Shown: piece by piece, positions 1-7,999 of the stretch
Layout of the letters: every line of letters starts with the position of its first letter
How positions within the stretch are numbered: position 1 is the first letter of the stretch
NCBI GenBank assembly: GCA_905234985.1
Contig: CAJOJQ010000029.1
Coordinates: 1-45,831 of the forward strand
Reading direction: 5' to 3'
Length of the DNA stretch: 45,831 nucleotides
Origin: an uncultured Christensenellaceae bacterium
GTDB taxonomy: Bacteria > Bacillota > Clostridia > Christensenellales > Aristaeellaceae
Made by a program: the position numbers and the translations under genes
Notes under the pieces: model-generated
Seen by the model: the letters and a program-made list of their open reading frames with translations, nothing else
What the model was told of the DNA's origin: nothing
Database searches by the model: none

Positions 1-708
1 TACCATCACCGCAAACCGTTCGTATGGAATCCATGGCGCTTCATTGTCTTTCGGCACACTGAACAGGAACTTCAAATCCCATTGGAACAGTTCATGCAAT
101 TCCACTTTGAAAGCGGAAGAAATGTAATAGCACAGTTTCCAAATGGGAAAGTATTCGGAATAATGGTTCCAGGTTCCAGGAATGGGCTTGTACCCGCCTT
201 TCTTATCTGGCACCTTCAATAGCTTCCACACGCACCAGGCGTAGCTGTCCGCCACCAGTTCAAAAAAAGTATAGTTGCCCATCACCATGTCGATATACTT
301 TTTCTCTTTCAGCAGCTGCTTTGGACTGCGCGGCAGTTCCAGGTAGGCGGGGCGCTGAGCCACAAATTCCTTGGGCAGCAAATAAAACAGCGGAAGCATA
401 TACATGAAATTATCAGGCTTGAACCTCAATCTCAGCATCCCGCCCTTTTGCCCCTCACGCTGATAATAGGTTATTTCAGGCGGATCATCCTGACCGTTAT
501 TTTCTTTGACAGGCGGATAGCTGTTTTCTTCCTCAGCCGTCTGTTCCCTCTCGTTCTCAGTCCTGCCCCCGTCATCCCGGCCCTGCGGTTCGCTTTCCAT
601 ATATCCAGCAGCTTCCGAGTCGGGGGTATTCCCCGTTTCTTCAAAATCATCGGTGTCGTTGAAGCAGGTTTCCTCAAAATTCATATCATCATAAGCTCTT
701 TCGTTCAT
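1..708 (-). CDS. Unknown protein, 3' end beyond the left edge
   Basis: The reading frame is open for 236 codons from an ATG at 706-708 (minus strand) to the window edge, so the C-terminus is missing. A GGAGAT ribosome binding site lies about 8 bases upstream. The first 85 residues are acidic and low-complexity (many E, D, N, G, P), probably disordered. After that come aromatic, ordered segments rich in W, Y and F, for example FMYMLPLFYLLPKEF and FFELVADSYAWCVWKLL. I recognise no family. It sits in the accessory patch upstream of a SLOG/XRE pair and an orphan tnpV, so a mobile-element or phage-like origin is possible but not shown. Confidence 0.6.
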   Translation of the reverse strand, partial: MNERAYDDMNFEETCFNDTDDFEETGNTPDSEAAGYMESEPQGRDDGGRTENEREQTAEEENSYPPVKENNGQDDPPEITYYQREGQKGGMLRLRFKPDNFMYMLPLFYLLPKEFVAQRPAYLELPRSPKQLLKEKKYIDMVMGNYTFFELVADSYAWCVWKLLKVPDKKGGYKPIPGTWNHYSEYFPIWKLCYYISSAFKVELHELFQWDLKFLFSVPKDNEAPWIPYERFAVMV

Positions 709-862
709 AAAAATCATCTCCAAATCTGTCTGAAATTGAACCCCTCTATATATAAGGGCACGAGGAAGCCCGTTTTTTTCCACGTTTTTCAGTTTTTTTG
801 AAAAAAATTTTTCGACACGGGAGATCGGACTGTTTTTCCTAATTTCTGGCGTTTCTGTCCAT
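709..862. other. AT-rich intergenic stretch with a weak hairpin
   Basis: This stretch holds no gene. It contains long T and A runs (about 772-812) and a short hairpin of GGGC and GCCC arms near 748-763. On the minus strand the hairpin is followed by TTATATAT, so it could be a weak terminator for the upstream gene pair or part of the promoter region of the partial gene. No good -35/-10 pair was seen. Confidence 0.3.
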
Positions 863-1180
863 TCAGTTTTCCGGCCCGCGAACAGAATAGGAGGTGCTTC
901 CCCAAATCGTGATCCAGACATGAACATGGTGCCTCTTACAGTCCGTTGCAAGTATCGTGACCACACCATCCGATAATTCCCGGTTCCCGATCTCCCTGAA
1001 CAGCATCTCATCTGGAACGAAACTTTCTCCAGAGTGGAAATATGCCCTCCCGCACAGACAATCCTGCCGCAAATACCATTTTAGGGGTGAAATATGAAAA
1101 GCGTATATACTGGCCGTGAATAAAGTGAGAAGGAGAAGAATTGACAGCATCTTCCTTCTTGAAAGAGAATACCCTTTCAT
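863..1180 (-). CDS. Small membrane-anchored or secreted protein, unknown
   Basis: This encodes 105 residues. The N-terminus is basic (KGYSLSRRK) and is followed by a hydrophobic segment, residues 11-27 (MLSILLLLTLFTASIYA), so it is either a signal peptide or a single N-terminal membrane anchor. The remainder is a small soluble domain with four cysteines. Its ATG overlaps the TGA of the upstream SLOG-like gene in an ATGA arrangement, so the two are almost certainly translationally coupled and likely work together. No family was recognised. The fixed pairing of a nucleotide-binding-type fold with a small membrane protein suggests a sensor/effector pair, which is inference only. Confidence 0.6.
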   Translation of the reverse strand: MKGYSLSRRKMLSILLLLTLFTASIYAFHISPLKWYLRQDCLCGRAYFHSGESFVPDEMLFREIGNRELSDGVVTILATDCKRHHVHVWITIWGSTSYSVRGPEN

Positions 1181-1644
1181 TTCGGCGCTCCTTCCATATC
1201 GGACAGATTGATGATGCGGATCAGCCCTTTTTTCTCCCTGGTCCTGGCGTAGTCCAGCAGCTTTCCCGCGTTGCTTGCCGGATGCCAGACATACGAGATC
1301 AGAAAGGTGGACTGGTCGATCATAGCACGATTCGCTCTTGATATTGCGTACTGGCGGGGTACATACTCCATGCCATCCGGGTAATATGTGCCGTCAAAAC
1401 CATCCGGGGTTTCTTTTCGGTGGTCTGCCGGGTGATAGGGCAGCACACGATAAAGGCGGATAGCTGAAAAATGTTTTTTCAACTGTAAAACCGCCTCACC
1501 GGACAACCGGTCAAAGTTCCCGTACCCGCCTACATAAAAATCCCTGACTTTTTCCTCTTGAATCAGTTTTTCGACGGCGCTCTTTATATATGGAAGAATC
1601 AGTGCGCTGGCCTCCCGATGGCCGATGAAGAAACAGGATGGCAT
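1177..1644 (-). CDS. SLOG-superfamily (YpsA/DUF1273-like) protein
   Basis: This encodes 155 residues starting MPSCFFIGHREAS. The start is set by a GGAGG seven bases upstream of the ATG at 1642-1644; the frame is open further upstream but without a better start. FFIGHR at the N-terminus, FYVGGYGNFDR near residue 40 and the C-terminal SRANRAMIDQSTFLISYVW resemble the Rossmann-like SLOG fold of YpsA/DprA relatives, which bind nucleotides or nucleotide-derived ligands. Its TGA overlaps the ATG of the small membrane protein. It is transcribed from a strong promoter carrying a perfect inverted repeat, opposite the XRE gene at 1782, which is the likely repressor. The molecular role is unknown. Confidence 0.7.
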   Translation of the reverse strand: MPSCFFIGHREASALILPYIKSAVEKLIQEEKVRDFYVGGYGNFDRLSGEAVLQLKKHFSAIRLYRVLPYHPADHRKETPDGFDGTYYPDGMEYVPRQYAISRANRAMIDQSTFLISYVWHPASNAGKLLDYARTREKKGLIRIINLSDMEGAPK

Positions 1645-1695
1645 TCCATCATCCTCCACAAAATGTCGGTTCATCCATAACAACATCGTGAATAA

Positions 1696-1726
1696 ATTAT
1701 ATATTGACGCTTTATACACGTCAATA
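1696..1726 (-). promoter_or_regulatory. Promoter with overlapping operator palindrome for the SLOG gene pair
   Basis: On the minus strand TTGACG (1724-1719) and TATAAT (1701-1696) are separated by exactly 17 bases. An 8-base perfect inverted repeat, TATTGACG (1702-1709) and CGTCAATA (1719-1726) with a 9-base spacer, covers the -35 box and the spacer. A repressor bound here would block RNA polymerase. The XRE protein encoded divergently at 1782 is the obvious candidate. Confidence 0.7.
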
Positions 1727-1781
1727 GCGTGTTGAGGATTATTTTCATTTCCTTCGCCATTGGATAGACTACAGGCGAAGG

Positions 1782-2039
1782 ATGGTGACTGATTTGGAAT
1801 GGGAGTTTGACAACACAGAGCGCATGGAAAACCTTTCCTATGCAATCGGTTATTATCGCAAAAAGAAAGGGTACTCTCAGGAGCAGATGGCCGAAAAGCT
1901 GGGAATCAGCCGTCAGCATCTGGCTTCCGTCGAAGCACCCGGTATGGATCGCGGTTTATCTTTGGAACTGCTGTTCAATATTGCTACAGTGTTGGAAATA
2001 GAGCCCTATATGCTGCTAAAGTTCAAAATCGAAAAATAG
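1782..2039 (+). CDS. XRE-family HTH transcriptional regulator
   Basis: This encodes 85 residues with a single helix-turn-helix domain: residues 15-78 include YSQEQMAEKLGISRQHLASVE (recognition helix ISRQHLASVE). It has no effector domain. It resembles the XRE protein at 39916: both have SQEQ(M/L)AE, a conserved EAP(G/N)M and an S-x-E-(L/V)-LF-x-IA-x-x-L ending. The start is uncertain: the ATG at 1782 has only a poorly spaced AGGCGAAGG, and an ATG at 1824 would give a shorter protein. It is divergent from the SLOG pair, whose promoter contains a palindrome, and it probably represses that pair. Confidence 0.75.
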   Translation: MVTDLEWEFDNTERMENLSYAIGYYRKKKGYSQEQMAEKLGISRQHLASVEAPGMDRGLSLELLFNIATVLEIEPYMLLKFKIEK

Positions 2040-2049
2040 CATATAATAA

Positions 2050-2090
2050 GCCCGGCTTCGTCATGAACCTGACGACAGCCGGGCATCCTT
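2050..2090. terminator. Bidirectional terminator between XRE and tnpV
   Basis: GCCCGGCT (2050-2057) pairs perfectly with AGCCGGGC (2077-2084), with an inner GTC/GAC pair and a loop. The hairpin lies between convergent genes. The T-tract is imperfect on both sides. Confidence 0.6.
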
Positions 2091-2096
2091 CTTGTT

Positions 2097-2468
2097 TCAA
2101 TTGTAGATCAATTCGTTACCAATTATTTCTTCGGCGCGGTTCTGGATGCTGTTCATCCGGCGCACCCACTCCATTTGGTTCTCCGCTTTCAGCTTCTCGG
2201 TTACACCTTCCGCTTCGGCCATCTGCCGGACCAGCAGTTCCATCCGCTCGTGACACGTTTTGTCAATCTCCCGAAGATGGGAAAACAGCTTGCCGGTGAA
2301 AACCAAGTGGCTGTAGAGCACTGGCCGATGATCTTCCAGATACCGCCTTCTTATCCACCCATACTTACCGATTGGCTCCTTGTCTTCTTCGGGCACAGTA
2401 ATATTCGGATACAAGTATCCGTCCTTCCGAGAATAAGTTCCGCCCAGTTCTTCAAAGATCGTATTCAT
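2097..2468 (-). CDS. tnpV: TnpV transposon-encoded protein (orphan)
   Basis: This encodes 123 residues starting MNTIFEELGGTYSRK, chosen because a GGAGGAG lies about 8 bases upstream. The features match the TnpV family of clostridial Tn4451-type mobilisable elements: an N-terminal FEELGGTY, a central GKYGWIRRRYLEDHRPVLY and a C-terminal KAENQMEWVRRMN. The molecular function of TnpV is not established. No recombinase, mobilisation gene or resistance gene is adjacent, so this looks like a remnant or a captured accessory gene. It supports the view that the left 2.6 kb is a former mobile element. Confidence 0.85.
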   Translation of the reverse strand: MNTIFEELGGTYSRKDGYLYPNITVPEEDKEPIGKYGWIRRRYLEDHRPVLYSHLVFTGKLFSHLREIDKTCHERMELLVRQMAEAEGVTEKLKAENQMEWVRRMNSIQNRAEEIIGNELIYN

Positions 2469-2562
2469 TTTTCGCTCCTCCTGTGGTATAATCGGCCTGT
2501 CAAGGCCCTGTGATGGGTTCCGCATAGCCGCGAAGCCCTCCTGCCACAGATGAGCCGCCAGC

Positions 2563-2605
2563 TATGCTGTATTCAGGCGGTTTGAAAACCACCCTTTACA
2601 GCATA
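2563..2605. repeat. Long imperfect hairpin upstream of tnpV
   Basis: TATGCTGTA (2563-2571) is the exact reverse complement of TACAGCATA (2597-2605). Inside, GG-GGTTT and AAACC-CC arms pair around a two-base loop. It could be a mobile-element end, an attachment site or a small-RNA structure. Confidence 0.5.
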
Positions 2606-2623
2606 ACTCTGAACACTATAAAA

Positions 2624-2665
2624 CCTCCTACCTCCTACTTCCTACCTCCTACTTCCTACCTCCTA
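2624..2665. repeat. Heptamer array, pyrimidine-strand orientation
   Basis: Six tandem heptamers of CCTCCTA with CTTCCTA at positions 3 and 5, preceded by AAA and followed by a T run. It is the same unit as the arrays at 31698-31725, 31790-31817 and 45678-45705. Only one arm is visible here. Confidence 0.85.
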
Positions 2666-2712
2666 CCTTTTTTCTGTTCGTTTCCGCTCAATTTTCACCA
2701 GATTGTATATTT

Positions 2713-2730
2713 TGTATAAATATTTATGAA
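2713..2730 (+). promoter_or_regulatory. Candidate ARG box upstream of argG
   Basis: TGTATAAATATTTATGAA contains a perfect 12-base palindrome (ATAAATATTTAT, 2716-2727) and resembles the AT-rich operators of ArgR/AhrC. A second similar half, TGTATTTATTCA, lies at 2780-2791 just after the -10 box. The two would flank the promoter, as expected for arginine repression. The assignment is by resemblance only. Confidence 0.4.
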
Positions 2731-2746
2731 AATTTATAAAATCCCC

Positions 2747-2774
2747 TTGACAAAGGCAGATTCCGTGGTATAAT
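2747..2774 (+). promoter_or_regulatory. Promoter of argG
   Basis: TTGACA (2747-2752) and TATAAT (2769-2774), with a 16-base spacer. Both boxes match consensus exactly. The start codon is at 2807, with AAGGAGGG before it. Confidence 0.85.
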
Positions 2775-2806
2775 CAGCGTGTATTTATTCAAGGAGGGCT
2801 TCATTC

Positions 2807-4005
<1,199 letters not shown>

Positions 4006-4009
4006 TGTA

Positions 4010-4039
4010 TGAAAAAGGTCTCTTCGGAGGCCTTTTTTC
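4010..4039 (+). terminator. Rho-independent terminator of argG
   Basis: An AAAAAGG-CTC arm, a TTCG loop, and a GAG-CCTTTTTT arm, starting 5 bases after the argG stop. Confidence 0.85.
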
Positions 4040-4079
4040 ATTTGCGTATGAACGCCTCCGTTTTTGCTGTAAATTCATG

Positions 4080-4108
4080 TTGCATTCCATTGCGGTTCCG
4101 TCTATAAT
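4080..4108 (+). promoter_or_regulatory. Promoter of the secreted amidase/LRR gene
   Basis: TTGCAT (4080-4085) and TATAAT (4103-4108), spaced by 17 bases. The start codon is at 4192. Confidence 0.7.
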
Positions 4109-4191
4109 GCTTTCGGAGCCTCTTTATGATTTAGTACGCTGTTTCTTTATACTCTGCCTCTCATTTTTCCTGTTTGAAGGGAAGTGTGTCC

Positions 4192-5643
4192 ATGGGTGAC
4201 GGCCGCGCGCGAAACCTGATATTGAGGGCCTGCGCCGCCTTTCTGGCGCTGTTTTTGCCGCTGTCCGGCGCTTGGGACGCCGCATGCGAAGAGACGGCGT
4301 GCCCCGATTTTGACGCGCCCGATTACATCATCACCACAAGAGCCGCCGGTGATTCGCTCAGCGCCGAGGACGTGGTGCTGAACGGAAAAACCGGCAATAT
4401 CAAAAGCCTGTGTACCTTCAATGGACAGCTCCTGATCTCCACCGCCGACAAAACCGGATACGGCTATGTGCGGACCGGGGACGGCTCAAGGGCTTCCGGC
4501 TGGACCATCACCAGCACAGTCGGCTCTATTTGCGCCCTGGCCCGGATCGGTTACACTCACCACGCGGCTGTCAAGGTGATGGCGCGCCAATCCTCCTGGC
4601 CGGACAGTCGGCCGGACGAGGAAAAAATTCTTTGGATCAACGCCTACAATTCCTATGTTCCGGCCATCGTGCCCGCCTATACCCAGCGCCGGATCGTGGA
4701 ACACGGGGAAATCGTCGCCTTTGAAACCGGCGTCCCGGGGGCCACTGTGGAATTGTGGATCCGGGACGGGGAGGAGGCCGTCACCACGGCGGCGGCGGAT
4801 GAAACCGGTTATGTGGTCTTTGACGCCGACCACGCCGCCGACGGGCAGGATCATTACGTTTCTGTCACCTATACCTTCGGATATTACGATTATCACGCGG
4901 CCACGGCGTATGCCTCCGCTCCGGCGAACCTGACGCCCGCCGGGGGCGGCACCGGCCGCGAGTGGGTTTCCAATAACGACTGCGCCACCTATGTCAGCCG
5001 CATCCTGACGGCGGGCGGCTTCCCCATTTACGCCCCTTACACCAATTCTTCCTCCAGCCAAGGCGGCTCCGTTCGGCACACATTGGTTTCCCTGACCGAC
5101 GGCGCGTATTTCAAGAATGAATTCACCATCGAGGACTTTCATGAGGGCGATATCGTATGGGGCCACGATATGGGGCATACCCTGTATTGCTCGGCAGTCA
5201 ACCCCGAGGACAACACCATTCACGTCTACGCCCATTCCACCAGGGCCAACAGTCCCCTGTGCGATAACGGCTGGGTGTCCATCGACGATCTCAACGCCGT
5301 GATGCAGATGGTGACGGAAGAAAACTTCGATTACGAATACCGGATCGGCGGGATCGTTGGAAAAGCGGATTTGGTGCTGCCCGCGTCCGTCAGCCAAATT
5401 GAAGCGGGCGCTTTTGAAGGGCTGACCGTGGAGAGCGTATACCTTCCGGACGGATGCGCCGTGATTGGCGCGGGCGCTTTCAAGGATTGCCCGAATCTGC
5501 GCCGGATCCGCATTCCCATGGGCTGCGATCTTGATGAAACCGCCTTTGACGGATGCGGCGGCGTTACGGTTTACGGCGCGCCCGACAGTCCGGCGGAGCG
5601 GTTCTGCCAGGTTCATGAAGGCTTCCTGTTCAAGCCGGAATAA
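4192..5643 (+). CDS. Secreted amidase-like protein with C-terminal BspA-type leucine-rich repeats
   Basis: This encodes 483 residues from the ATG at 4192, with AAGGGAAG upstream; a TTG at 4174 is less likely. A signal peptide covers about residues 1-32 (hydrophobic NLILRACAAFLALFLPLSG). Residues about 150-255 form a beta-rich region. A cysteine-histidine peptidase/amidase-like domain follows, with NDCATYVSRIL (Cys264) and GHDMGHTLYC (His329) followed by an IHVYAHSTR strand, resembling the Amidase_6 family of cell-wall hydrolases. The C-terminus (about 380-460) carries two to three BspA-like LRR_5 repeats (IEAGAFEGLTVESVYLPDG, then IGAGAFKDCPNLRRIRIP). It probably acts outside the cell on peptidoglycan or host/food polymers. 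It has its own promoter and no operon partner. Confidence 0.7.
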   Translation: MGDGRARNLILRACAAFLALFLPLSGAWDAACEETACPDFDAPDYIITTRAAGDSLSAEDVVLNGKTGNIKSLCTFNGQLLISTADKTGYGYVRTGDGSRASGWTITSTVGSICALARIGYTHHAAVKVMARQSSWPDSRPDEEKILWINAYNSYVPAIVPAYTQRRIVEHGEIVAFETGVPGATVELWIRDGEEAVTTAAADETGYVVFDADHAADGQDHYVSVTYTFGYYDYHAATAYASAPANLTPAGGGTGREWVSNNDCATYVSRILTAGGFPIYAPYTNSSSSQGGSVRHTLVSLTDGAYFKNEFTIEDFHEGDIVWGHDMGHTLYCSAVNPEDNTIHVYAHSTRANSPLCDNGWVSIDDLNAVMQMVTEENFDYEYRIGGIVGKADLVLPASVSQIEAGAFEGLTVESVYLPDGCAVIGAGAFKDCPNLRRIRIPMGCDLDETAFDGCGGVTVYGAPDSPAERFCQVHEGFLFKPE

Positions 5644-5648
5644 GCGCC

Positions 5649-6275
5649 CTATTTCCCGTCCGGAAAGCTGGTAAAGCATGCATGCTCCACCGGGGGCAGG
5701 CCGTATTTTTCCTTCGCGTCCGCAATCGCTTTTATCATAAACGCCATGTTCCGGGCCAGGTTTCGCATGGTCTGCAGGCCCTCCAGATCCTTTTTCACGT
5801 CCTCGGCGGTGAAGCCGTGTACCTGATTCCAATAGGTGGAGGACGCCACCGGCATGCCGCTGATGGTGAAATACTTATTCAGCACGTCGAAGGAGGCCGT
5901 ATTGCCGCCCCGGCGGCAGCTGACCACCGCCGCGCCCACCTTCATTTGTTTGGAAAAGGACGTGCTGTAAAACAGCCGATCCAGGAAGGAAATCAGATTG
6001 CCGTTGGGCGAAGCGTAATAAACGGGGCTGCCGATCACCAGGCCGTCCGCCTGTTCAAACAGGGGGGCGGCTTCGTTTACCGCGTCGTCAAACACGCACT
6101 TGCCCCGTTTCCCGCAGCTGCCGCAGGAAATGCAGCCCCGAACGCTTTGATTGCCCACCTGGAGCAGATAGGTTTCCATGCCCTCCTGATGAAAAACCCC
6201 GATCATTTCCTCCAGGGCGGTTGCGGTGCAGCCGTTTAAGTGCGGGCTGCCGTTGATGAGAAGAACGTTCGCCAT
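5649..6275 (-). CDS. Flavodoxin-fold NAD(P)H-dependent FMN reductase / iron-sulfur flavoprotein family
   Basis: This encodes 208 residues with AGGAGGATC before the ATG. The N-terminus MANVLLINGSPHLNGCTA is the FMN-phosphate loop of the NADPH-dependent FMN reductase family (N-G-S-P-R/H). The segment GCISCGSCGKRGKC (about residues 47-60) has four cysteines that could bind an iron-sulfur cluster, as in iron-sulfur flavoproteins of anaerobes. GSPVYYASPNGNLISFLDR is the second flavin-contact region. It is the last gene of a three-gene minus-strand operon with the metallo-hydrolase (16-base gap) and the YczE-like protein. It probably transfers electrons in the cytoplasm; the substrate is unknown. 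Confidence 0.85.
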   Translation of the reverse strand: MANVLLINGSPHLNGCTATALEEMIGVFHQEGMETYLLQVGNQSVRGCISCGSCGKRGKCVFDDAVNEAAPLFEQADGLVIGSPVYYASPNGNLISFLDRLFYSTSFSKQMKVGAAVVSCRRGGNTASFDVLNKYFTISGMPVASSTYWNQVHGFTAEDVKKDLEGLQTMRNLARNMAFMIKAIADAKEKYGLPPVEHACFTSFPDGK

Positions 6276-6291
6276 GATCCTGATCCTCCTT

Positions 6292-6969
6292 TTATTTCAG
6301 CAAATCTTCCAGCGTGTCCCCCAGGGAAGCGGGCGCCCAATGCCCTTCCAAGCAGATTTCCGCGCCCGCGCTTTTGACCGTTTCCGCCATCTTTTTGCAG
6401 AGCAGCCCGTCCTTTTCCCAGGTGGGGAACACGCCCCCGGCGGCGTCCCCCAAAAAGAGTACGCTTTCCCCCGTCACGTGTACCAGGGTGGAATCGTCGG
6501 TGTGGGGCGCTTCCGTCCGAATCAGACGGATGGGGCAGTTTCCCGCGTCCAGCACCAGGGAGCCTTCAAATTCCATATCGGCGGGCTGAATGCGGATTTC
6601 CCGTCCCCCCGCGTATTCCAGCCGGACGCTTTCGTGGATGGACAAAAACGCTTCCCGGCCCTCCCGGGCAATGCGCTGCCGGAAATCCCGCAGATACCGG
6701 TTGGTGGCGGCGCTAGCGATGGAAAGGCCCTTGATCCTGTGCAGGCCGCAGGTGTGATCCCAATGCCAGTGAGTCAGCACGGTCAGGGCGGGCAGGGGCA
6801 GGTTTTCCTTTTCCAGCGCCCGGTAGAATTCCGCCACGTGGGCGTCGGAATGGCCCGCGTCTACCGCTAAGCTCCACTTATCGCCCCGAATATAGCCCAA
6901 ATTGGGCCGATCCCGTTCCTGTTCATAAGGATAATACCAAACGCGTTCGGTCAAGCGCTTGAGTTCCAC
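6292..6969 (-). CDS. MBL-fold metallo-hydrolase
   Basis: This encodes 225 residues from a GTG start with GGGAGGGAAGAAGG upstream. The metallo-beta-lactamase signature THWHWDHTCG (about residues 66-75, H-x-H-x-D-H) supplies the dinuclear metal ligands. Further ligands are APHTDDSTLV (about 154) and FLGDAAGG (about 172), with a final histidine in EGHWAP. The family hydrolyses esters, thioesters or phosphodiesters; the substrate cannot be read from sequence. It lies between the YczE-like membrane protein and the flavoprotein. Confidence 0.85.
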   Translation of the reverse strand: MELKRLTERVWYYPYEQERDRPNLGYIRGDKWSLAVDAGHSDAHVAEFYRALEKENLPLPALTVLTHWHWDHTCGLHRIKGLSIASAATNRYLRDFRQRIAREGREAFLSIHESVRLEYAGGREIRIQPADMEFEGSLVLDAGNCPIRLIRTEAPHTDDSTLVHVTGESVLFLGDAAGGVFPTWEKDGLLCKKMAETVKSAGAEICLEGHWAPASLGDTLEDLLK

Positions 6970-6987
6970 GTCCTTCTTCCCTCCCCG

Positions 6988-7641
6988 CTATTTCCCCAGC
7001 AGTATTTTCGTCACTTCCATCACGCTTCTGTGCTTCACATCCCGGGGTTCAAAATGAATCGCGTGATAAACCGCCTGCATCACCGCCCCGGCCCCGAAGG
7101 TGCTGATGAGGGTGCCCACGCCCACGGGGCCGCCCAGCAGCCAGCCGATGAGCAGCACCCCGGCCCAGAGCAGAATCTCCACCAGCCCGATGGGCGCCTT
7201 CGGCAATCGCTTCCCCACGCCCACCAGCAGGGAATCCCGGGGGCCGCAGCATTGAGCGGCCTTCATATAGATCCACATGCCCACCGCCATGAACGCAAAG
7301 CCCAAAAGCATCACCGCGATTCCCAGCCAAAGATTCTGGTTTTCGGGAAAGGGGTTCAGGTCGTTGAACATCTGCACCAGGTTGCCCGTCAGCAGGGCGT
7401 CGATGATGGTACCGTAGCCGATCCTTTCACGCAGGCACAGGTCGATGATCAGAATGACCACCGCCATGGCCGTCATGGACAGGCCGTAATTCAGCGGCGT
7501 GTGATACGAAATGCCCATGCCGAGGCAATCCCAGGGGGCCAGGCCGATATTGGTGTAGATCGTCAGGTGTACCCCGAAGGAAAACACCAGCAGCCCCGCC
7601 ACGATTTGCAGCCATTGCAGGAAAACCGTCTTTCTGTTCAT
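6988..7641 (-). CDS. YczE/YyaS/YitT-family integral membrane protein
   Basis: This encodes 217 residues with about five to six hydrophobic segments (for example IVAGLLVFSFGVHLTIY, MTAMAVVILIIDL, LGIAVMLLGFAFMAVGMWIY, LLWAGVLLIGWLLG). The motifs NIGLAPWDCLGMGIS and CCGPRDSLLVGVGKRL are characteristic of YczE-like proteins, a widespread family of unknown transport or regulatory role. It is the first gene of the operon; AAAAGG precedes the ATG. A good promoter lies at 7708-7680. Confidence 0.8.
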   Translation of the reverse strand: MNRKTVFLQWLQIVAGLLVFSFGVHLTIYTNIGLAPWDCLGMGISYHTPLNYGLSMTAMAVVILIIDLCLRERIGYGTIIDALLTGNLVQMFNDLNPFPENQNLWLGIAVMLLGFAFMAVGMWIYMKAAQCCGPRDSLLVGVGKRLPKAPIGLVEILLWAGVLLIGWLLGGPVGVGTLISTFGAGAVMQAVYHAIHFEPRDVKHRSVMEVTKILLGK

Positions 7642-7679
7642 ACCTTTTCCATCCGTACGTTTTTTTGATCCCGGAAAAT

Positions 7680-7708
7680 ATTATATGCGTTCGGCGGAAG
7701 AAAGGCAA
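7680..7708 (-). promoter_or_regulatory. Promoter of the yczE-like operon
   Basis: On the minus strand TTGCCT (7708-7703) and TATAAT (7685-7680), with a 17-base spacer. Confidence 0.7.
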
Positions 7709-7832
7709 GAAAGCACTTTTGGCCGCATAGAATGAACGGTGGAAAGACGGCAGATTTTCACAGGTTCCGCCGCGTCCCAAGGAAAAAACAGGGAAAAAAC
7801 AAACGATTTTTTTGCCGATCGCCGCGCCGCCC

Positions 7833-7859
7833 TTGCATTTTGGCCGGGAATGTGATAAT
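7833..7859 (+). promoter_or_regulatory. Probable promoter of the aminotransferase
   Basis: TTGCAT (7833-7838) and an extended -10, TGTGATAAT ending at 7859. The spacer to GATAAT is 15 bases, compensated by the TGn element. It lies about 140 bases before the start codon, leaving room for a structured leader. Confidence 0.5.
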
Positions 7860-7867
7860 CTGAACGA

Positions 7868-7951
7868 GCATCGGCGAAAAAGATGCGCTTTGGAATTTCT
7901 GAACCTGCAAAAATCGGCCCGTTTGCCGAAAATTCCCGTCATTTTTGCAGG
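7868..7951 (+). promoter_or_regulatory. Structured 5' leader upstream of the aminotransferase
   Basis: There are two stems. GCATC (7868-7872) pairs with GATGC (7882-7886). CCTGCAAAAAT (7904-7914) pairs perfectly with ATTTTTGCAGG (7941-7951), and inside it TCGGC (7914-7918) pairs with GCCGA (7925-7929). No terminator T-run follows, and no known riboswitch class was recognised. It could control translation or RNA stability. Confidence 0.5.
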
Positions 7952-7999
7952 ATGGATGACATCAAAAATTCATTTTCAGCAAAGCGAGGGTGTGTTGCC

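Noticed and set aside
4486..5832. A 448-codon open frame on the minus strand
   Set aside because: It lies opposite the secreted amidase gene, overlaps the flavoprotein gene, and has the Gly/Arg/Val-rich composition of antisense GC-rich sequence.
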